From positions 1,277,326 to 1,317,369 of the forward strand of contig NZ_QVFV01000002.1 in NCBI RefSeq assembly GCF_004212215.1: DNA of 40,044 nucleotides. The letters run 5' to 3'. Below, one piece after another: positions 36,418 to 40,044 of this stretch. Positions within the stretch are counted from its first letter, which is position 1, and each line of letters opens with the position of its first letter. The notes below the pieces were generated by a model. That model saw nothing but the letters and a program-made list of their open reading frames with translations, was not told the DNA's origin and searched no databases. This DNA comes from Leptolyngbya iicbica LK (lineage in GTDB: Bacteria > Cyanobacteriota > Cyanobacteriia > Phormidesmidales > Phormidesmidaceae). The position numbers and the translations under genes are program-made.

Positions 36418-36702
36418 GGGATGGCTATACGCCCAATGGAGTTCCACAGCAGTCCGATGTGATTACAGAGACTTTTTGAATTGAACACACAAAGCTCCGC
36501 CCCAAACGCCGCGAGCCCCGCTGGCGAAAGGGAGGTCTAAGTGCTCAGTGCTGATGGAATGGCAGATCTTAGGCAGACTGCAAGTCAGTGAACTTGGCGT
36601 AGCCATCAGACTTTGCTGGAGTGAAAGGAATGTCAGCTTCTCAGAAGGGAATATTAATCCTTTAATTCTGGAAAAATAAGCCTTTGATGGAAAGTTGAGA
36701 AT
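36418..36702. other. Intergenic region before the tRNA-Ala array
   Basis: About 285 bases without a supported gene. An 87-codon minus frame (36463-36726) runs into the first tRNA copy and is spurious. Confidence 0.4.
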
Positions 36703-36719
36703 GGAGAATAGGAGATTCG

Positions 36720-36744
36720 TTGGCACAGCTCCTCTGTAAGAGGC
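36720..36744 (-). repeat. Insert in T-loop of copy 1
   Basis: 25 bases replace one T (net +24). On the minus strand it contains the hairpin CCTCT-TAC-AGAGG followed by AGCTGTGCC. It occupies the same T-loop site as the insert in copy 2 and shares its layout. Confidence 0.65.
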
Positions 36745-36767
36745 ACTCCTGACCTCTGCGGTGCGAT

Positions 36768-36791
36768 TGTCCGCCGGACACCCTACGGGAA
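36768..36791 (-). repeat. 24-nt insert at anticodon loop of copy 1
   Basis: On the minus strand two adjacent hairpins: CCC-GTA-GGG and TGTCC-GGC-GGACA. It lies between the 5' anticodon stem CTGCG and the loop base A32, splitting the HIP1 octamer GCG^ATCGC. Identical to the insert at 36909-36932. Confidence 0.7.
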
Positions 36792-36860
36792 CGCAGCACC
36801 TCTACCAGCCAAGAGAATTCCCTTAATTGAATGAGTTAAAAATGGAGAATAGGAGATTCG

Positions 36861-36884
36861 TTCGCGGAGCGTCTCCAGGGGAGA
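36861..36884 (-). repeat. 24-nt insert in T-loop of copy 2
   Basis: Minus strand: hairpin TCTCC-CCT-GGAGA followed by CGCTCCGCGAA. Same position and layout as the copy 1 T-loop insert, with changed stem bases that keep pairing. Confidence 0.7.
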
Positions 36885-36908
36885 AACTCCTGACCTCTGC
36901 GGTGCGAT

Positions 36909-36932
36909 TGTCCGCCGGACACCCTACGGGAA
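36909..36932 (-). repeat. 24-nt insert at anticodon loop of copy 2
   Basis: Identical in sequence and position to 36768-36791: two small hairpins, CCC-GTA-GGG and TGTCC-GGC-GGACA on the minus strand. Confidence 0.7.
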
Positions 36933-36983
36933 CGCAGCCCCTCTACCAACTGAGCTAATTCCCCGAATTGAATGAGTTGAAAT

Positions 36984-37055
36984 GGAGAATAGGAGATTCG
37001 AACTCCTGACCTCTGCGGTGCGATCGCAGCGCTCTACCAGCTGAGCTAATTCCCC
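36984..37055 (-). tRNA. tRNA-Ala (CGC), the intact copy
   Basis: 72 nt. Acceptor GGGGAAT pairs with ATTCTCC (one G-U). The D-arm is GCTCAGCTGGTAGAGC; anticodon stem CTGCG/CGCAG encloses ATCGCAC, giving anticodon CGC for Ala GCG codons. T-arm AGGAG-TTCGAAT-CTCCT. CCA is not encoded. The stem-loop contains the HIP1 octamer GCGATCGC. It is the only uninterrupted member of four tandem copies. Confidence 0.93.
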
Positions 37056-37090
37056 AGGTTTTGTGGATGGGGTAGCGCAACGGCGCACTT

Positions 37091-37157
37091 CTGAGGTGCG
37101 AATGGCCTTCGGCCAGGCTCTGCCTACGCAGCGCTCTACCAGCTGAGCTAATTCCCC
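37091..37157 (-). pseudogene. tRNA-Ala copy 4, 5' half with a 24-nt insert, 3' half lost
   Basis: From 37157 the sequence matches the intact tRNA 5' half (GGGGAATTAGCTCAGCTGGT to CTGCG), then has a 24-nt insert (37103-37126), then TTCGCACC. After that the anticodon 3' stem, T-arm and acceptor are replaced by unrelated sequence (CTCAGAAGTGCGCC). It is therefore a truncated, non-functional copy, first in the direction of transcription. Confidence 0.7.
37103..37126 (-). repeat. 24-nt insert at anticodon loop of copy 4
   Basis: Minus strand: AGGC-AGA-GCCT followed by GGCC-GAA-GGCC. Same position and length as the anticodon-loop inserts of copies 1 and 2 but different sequence, again two tandem hairpins. 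Confidence 0.7.
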
Positions 37158-37213
37158 CTATCGAATTGCTATCCTAGCAGAATCCGATGCTGGCAAGGAA
37201 CGCAATTCCCTTT

Positions 37214-37873
37214 ATGGTCAACAGTTTGCAGTCCTTACAAATATCCATCGAGCGGGAACTGTTGCCTCATCTCAAGCTAGAGAGCATAGAACCCTACAAT
37301 CCCGTGGTGGTGCATCAGGTGCCGTATCCGTGGAAATGTTTGGGATCCGGGAATTACGCGGCAGTGTTGGCGCATCCTGACTATTCAGAGCAGGTGGTCA
37401 AGGTATATGCACCGGGGCGACCAGGCATTAAAGAAGAGGCCGAAGTCTATCGGCGATTGGGCCATCATCCAGCGTTTTCTGAATGTTATGCCAATGGCGA
37501 AAACTTTTTGGTGCTAAAGCGACTGCGCGGAGTGACGCTGTACGACTGCGTGAACCAGGGTATCCCCATTCCGCCGCAGGTGATTCACGATATTGATGCC
37601 GCGCTAGAGTTTGCCCGGAGTCGCGGATTGCATCCCCATGATGTGCATGGGCGGAATGTGATGATGAGCGAGGGACGTGGTCTGGTGGTGGATATTTCAG
37701 ACTTCCTAAATGCTGCACCGTGTCGCGCCTGGGAAGATGTGAAGCGGGCTTACTGGTGGGTCTATCGGCCCGTCCTGCGATCGCTACAGTTGCGCGTACC
37801 TTACGCTTTGCTGGACGGGGTGCGGGCGGGGTATCGCCTCTTTCGGCGGTTTTGGCCCTGGCAAGGAATATGA
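37214..37873 (+). CDS. Atypical protein-kinase-like protein
   Basis: 219 residues from the ATG at 37214 (MVNSLQSLQISIERELL). Kinase-like landmarks: glycine loop CLGSGNYAAVLAH, VVKVYAP (ATP-binding Lys), EEAEVYRRLGHHP (helix C Glu), FLVLKRLRGVTLYDCV, HDVHGRNVMM (HxDxxxxN-like catalytic loop, though with His-Asp-Val-His order) and VVDISDF for the metal-binding Asp. It is short (no large C-lobe), similar to RIO/lipopolysaccharide-type small kinases. The substrate is unknown. It starts 57 bp after the tRNA-Ala array, divergently transcribed from it. Confidence 0.65.
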   Translation: MVNSLQSLQISIERELLPHLKLESIEPYNPVVVHQVPYPWKCLGSGNYAAVLAHPDYSEQVVKVYAPGRPGIKEEAEVYRRLGHHPAFSECYANGENFLVLKRLRGVTLYDCVNQGIPIPPQVIHDIDAALEFARSRGLHPHDVHGRNVMMSEGRGLVVDISDFLNAAPCRAWEDVKRAYWWVYRPVLRSLQLRVPYALLDGVRAGYRLFRRFWPWQGI

Positions 37874-38090
37874 GTGAAGGTTCAGCGCCTGACTCCTTGC
37901 TGAGTTTGCCCTATATCCCCACCTGAGGGATGGGCTTGAAATAAACGTACTGGCTCCTCGTGGGCCTTGGTTCCACCTACTCACCGCCTCACCTACTTAT
38001 CACCACCGAGACCTTAATTTCCCGCCAATCTCTTACCTACCCATCACTACCGGAATTCTACCTCGCCCGCCGATCCCGACGCCCTTTGCC

Positions 38091-38609
38091 TCAAGACTCA
38101 CTGTTGGGCCTGGTGGGTAGATCGAGTCGAGCGATGATAGCGGCGACGATTTGCTTTGGGGTCTGGTTGTTGCCAATATCAACAGCGATCGCATCCTCGG
38201 GCTCCTCCAAAATTGCGAGTTGGCTATCGAGCATCTCAGCCTGCATGAAATGGTCTTGACGCTGTTGGAGCCGCGATCGCAGCATGGCCGCCTCACCCTT
38301 GAGATAGACAAACTGAATCGCCTCATCGCCATCAGGGCGCAAAACGTCTCGATAGCGCTGCTTCAGGGCTGAGCAGGTGATAATCGCTGATTTTCCTTGT
38401 TGCTGTAGCGCGACGATCTGGGCTCGCAGGGCTCGGAGCCAAGGCCAGCGATCGCGCTCTTCTAGCGGCACTCCCTGGCTCATTTTGGCCACATTGGCCG
38501 GACTGTGAAAATCATCCCCCTCGACAAAGCGCCAGCCCAAATGAGCCGCCAAGCATTGCCCTACGGTGGTTTTGCCGGAGCCAGCGATGCCGATCAAGAT
38601 CACAATCAT
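38091..38609 (-). CDS. gntK: Gluconokinase
   Basis: 172 residues, the normal size. P-loop GIAGSGKTTVG at 7-17, then RFVEGDDFHSPANVAKMSQGVPLEERDRWPWL, the substrate-binding block of thermoresistant gluconokinases, and IITCSALKQRYRDVLR. FVYLKGEAAMLRSRLQQRQDHFM is the lid region, MLDSQLAILEEP the conserved end. It phosphorylates D-gluconate to 6-phosphogluconate, feeding the oxidative pentose phosphate pathway. Divergent from the flavoprotein gene, with a 70-bp gap. Confidence 0.95.
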   Translation of the reverse strand: MIVILIGIAGSGKTTVGQCLAAHLGWRFVEGDDFHSPANVAKMSQGVPLEERDRWPWLRALRAQIVALQQQGKSAIITCSALKQRYRDVLRPDGDEAIQFVYLKGEAAMLRSRLQQRQDHFMQAEMLDSQLAILEEPEDAIAVDIGNNQTPKQIVAAIIARLDLPTRPNSES

Positions 38610-38679
38610 GGTTACTTTGTAGACTTTCCAAAATCTTGTATTGTTATCTATCTATAGAACATATAGATTTTGCAAGCAC
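38610..38679. promoter_or_regulatory. Divergent promoter region (gluconokinase / flavoprotein)
   Basis: The 70-bp gap is AT-rich and contains ATCTAT...ATAGAT half-sites around CTATAG (about 38647-38670), a possible regulator site. No single promoter can be fixed. Confidence 0.3.
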
Positions 38680-39807
38680 ATGTTCACAACTTTATCCACT
38701 TCCCTACCGCCTCTCACCTTAGGGGCTAAAACCGCTCACTATCCGATCATTCAGGGGGGCATGGGCGTCCGCATTTCAGGCGCTAACTTAGCGGCTGCGG
38801 TGGCTAATGCCGGTGGCGTCGGGGTGATTTCATCCGTCGGCTTGGGGCTCCGAATCCTGGAAGCCAACACCGACGACGCCCGAGGCAGCTGGAGCGATCG
38901 CTACTTTGAGGCCACCAAGCAGGCGCTCATCGCCGAGATTCAAACGGCCCGAGCCCTGTCTCCCCAGGGCGTCATCGGCATCAACACCATGGTGGCCGAT
39001 CGCCATCACGACGCTTTGATGCAAGCGATCGCCGACCAGCCGATTGACTTCATCATTGCGGGGGCGGGGTTGCCCCTGAGTTTGCCGCGTCTCGTGCAAC
39101 CGTCTCCCCATATCGCCCTCATTCCCATTGTCGCCAGTGTGAGAGCGGCCCGAGTCCTCTGTCGCAAGTGGTCACAGCAGTATCAGCGCTTGCCCGATGG
39201 TTTCATTGTGGAAAGTCCCGGCGCTGCCGGCGGACACCTGGGCGCCAAGTTGGCGGAAGTGGACGACGTCGCCCACTCGGTGGAAGCAGTCGTGCCCCAA
39301 TTGGTCAACTACATTCGGGATGAACTGCAAGCGGAGATTCCCGTGATTGCCGCTGGCGGCATTTGGGATCGAGCTGACATTGACCGCATGTTGGCACTTG
39401 GGGCCAGCGGGGTGCAACTCGGCACTCGCTTCATCACCACCGAAGAGTGTGATGCCGACGATCGCTACAAGACCTACCATCTCCAAGCTCGGGCAGAAGA
39501 TGTCATGCTGGTGCCCAGCCCAGTCGGATTGCCAGGTCGCGCGATCCGAAATCCTTTCATTGAGAAAGTGATGGCGGGCGAATCGCTCCCCAAAACTCGC
39601 TGTGTGAATTGTTTGGTGCGCTGCAAGTACCGTGACCAGAAAGAGACCTATTGCATTCTCCATGCTTTGAATCGCGCGGCGAATGGAGACGTGGAAAACG
39701 GTCTGATTTTTGCGGGCAGCAATGCGGGGAAGAGCGATCGCCTGCGTTCTGTGGCTGACTTGATGCAAGAACTGGTGGGCGATGCTACACCTCAGGCAGC
39801 GGTTTGA
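38680..39807 (+). CDS. Nitronate monooxygenase / 2-nitropropane dioxygenase-like flavoprotein
   Basis: 375 residues from the ATG at 38680 (MFTTLSTSLPPLTLG). TIM-barrel FMN enzyme motifs: YPIIQGGMGVRISGANLAAAVANAGGVGVISS at the start, IDFIIAGAGLPLSLP, FIVESPGAAGGHLGAKL, PVIAAGGIWDRADIDRMLALGASGVQLGTRF (phosphate-binding loop). Similar proteins include nitronate monooxygenases and the enoyl-ACP reductase FabK. The C-terminus has four cysteines (CVNCLVRCKYRDQKETYC), possibly a metal site, as seen in a subgroup of the family. Substrate not resolved. Confidence 0.85.
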   Translation: MFTTLSTSLPPLTLGAKTAHYPIIQGGMGVRISGANLAAAVANAGGVGVISSVGLGLRILEANTDDARGSWSDRYFEATKQALIAEIQTARALSPQGVIGINTMVADRHHDALMQAIADQPIDFIIAGAGLPLSLPRLVQPSPHIALIPIVASVRAARVLCRKWSQQYQRLPDGFIVESPGAAGGHLGAKLAEVDDVAHSVEAVVPQLVNYIRDELQAEIPVIAAGGIWDRADIDRMLALGASGVQLGTRFITTEECDADDRYKTYHLQARAEDVMLVPSPVGLPGRAIRNPFIEKVMAGESLPKTRCVNCLVRCKYRDQKETYCILHALNRAANGDVENGLIFAGSNAGKSDRLRSVADLMQELVGDATPQAAV

Positions 39808-39846
39808 TGGACGTGCTGCAGTGACGGCAAGCTAGGGAACTGCCCC

Positions 39847-39877
39847 GTTCTGAGGATCATGACTCGATCCGCAGAAC
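39847..39877. terminator. Hairpin after the flavoprotein gene
   Basis: GTTCTGAGGATC (39847-39858) and GATCCGCAGAAC (39866-39877) pair at 11 of 12 positions, loop of 7 nt. Forty bases after the stop; no T tract. Confidence 0.4.
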
Positions 39878-39950
39878 AGGTTATTGAGCCGAAGCGCGAT
39901 CGTCCTTGTTGAGCGTGCCGCTTTAGTCCGGGATGGCATCCCCTCCTGGG

Positions 39951-40043
39951 CTAATCTTGTAGGGGTTTAGAAACAGCTGCAGCGCCCTGTTTGACAAAGA
40001 AGAAACGTTCAATGGCAGTGGCCAATACGTTGACACCTGGCAA
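39951..40043 (-). CDS. C-terminal end of an unidentified gene (partial)
   Basis: An open minus-strand frame enters from the right edge and ends at TAG (39953-39951), giving 30 residues that look protein-like: LPGVNVLATAIERFFFVKQG, then AAAVSKPLQD. Too short to name. The stop is followed on the minus strand by a small palindrome (GGGATGCCATCCC, within 39929-39943). Confidence 0.4.
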   Translation of the reverse strand: MPGVNVLATAIERFFFVKQGAAAVSKPLQD

Positions 40044-40044
40044 G

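Larger units (their letters stand above)
36703..36823 (-). pseudogene. tRNA-Ala copy 1, interrupted by two ~24-nt inserts
   Basis: Compared with the intact copy at 36984-37055, this copy has the same acceptor 3' strand (GGAGAAT on the plus strand), T-arm and anticodon arm. It carries one insert in the T-loop (36720-36744) and one at the 5' edge of the anticodon loop (36768-36791). The D-arm/acceptor 5' side is also degenerate (GCCAAGAGAATTCCCT instead of GCTGAGCTAATTCCCC). It cannot fold as a normal tRNA unless the inserts are removed, and the acceptor is imperfect. Confidence 0.75.
36844..36964 (-). pseudogene. tRNA-Ala copy 2, interrupted by two 24-nt inserts
   Basis: Acceptor, D-arm, anticodon arm and T-arm segments are nearly identical to the intact tRNA, including 5' GGGGAATTAGCTCAG. 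Inserts: 36861-36884 in the T-loop (after GGAGTT) and 36909-36932 before position 32. One extra base is present between the D and anticodon stems. If both inserts were removed the tRNA would be almost normal. It is separated from copy 3 by 19 bp, and from copy 1 by a similar 20-bp spacer (AATTGAATGAGTT), so the units arose by tandem duplication. Confidence 0.75.

Noticed and set aside
37061-37101. Plus-strand tRNA-like 5' half (CGCAC-TTCTGAG-GTGCG stem-loop)
   Set aside because: The anticodon-like hairpin is perfect but no acceptor or T-arm can be completed; better explained as the degenerate 3' side of tRNA-Ala copy 4.

Overview
The window looks like a cyanobacterial chromosome. GCGATCGC octamers (HIP1 sites) are frequent, there is an NdhM subunit of the photosynthetic NDH-1 complex, a CofH deazaflavin-synthase subunit, and several families common in cyanobacteria (WG repeats, RDD/SpoIIM membrane proteins). 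Genus cannot be read from the sequence.

Layout. 1-7.9 kb is an accessory block that ends at a tRNA-Val(GAC) gene. A tyrosine integrase sits next to the tRNA 3' end, with an excisionase-like HTH protein, a winged-helix replication-initiator-like protein carrying 21-bp iterons inside its own gene, a 28-codon ORF with a strong Shine-Dalgarno, an AT-rich orphan HTH gene, and a decaying type I restriction-modification locus (hsdM with an in-frame amber codon, hsdS broken at the window edge). This reads as an integrative element whose far end lies left of the window. 8.2-12.7 kb holds a very unusual envelope protein (phosphate-binding-like domain, WD40-like repeats, transmembrane helix, TPR, acidic/proline-rich tail) and a divergent exported protein. 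12.6-24.7 kb is mostly housekeeping: cofH, ndhM, a WG-repeat lipoprotein, a TetR/oxidoreductase divergon with visible operators, a ribbon-helix-helix-type protein, cdsA, DAHP synthase, fumC and a SpoIIM-family protein. 24.9-26.6 kb is a membrane-protein pair whose first gene is frameshifted by an exact 32-bp tandem duplication. 26.8-30.3 kb has a decayed coding remnant and two exopolysaccharide genes (chain-length regulator, O-antigen-ligase-like). 30.7-31.9 kb is a class V aminotransferase. 32.4-35.9 kb is a tandem pair of GH13 glucosidases.

36.7-37.2 kb is the most unusual region: four tandem copies of tRNA-Ala(CGC), only one intact. The others are interrupted by inserts of about 24 nt with hairpin character, at two fixed sites (the 5' edge of the anticodon loop, and the T-loop). 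The window ends with an atypical kinase-like gene, gluconokinase, a nitronate-monooxygenase-like flavoprotein and the tail of one further minus-strand gene.

Functional links: int, xis-like and rep-like genes would together mobilise the element; the TetR protein probably controls the adjacent oxidoreductase; the SpoIIM, membrane and RDD genes form one cluster; the polysaccharide pair belongs to a surface-polymer export route; the GH13 pair and gluconokinase belong to carbohydrate use. All assignments come from reading the translations, without database searches.
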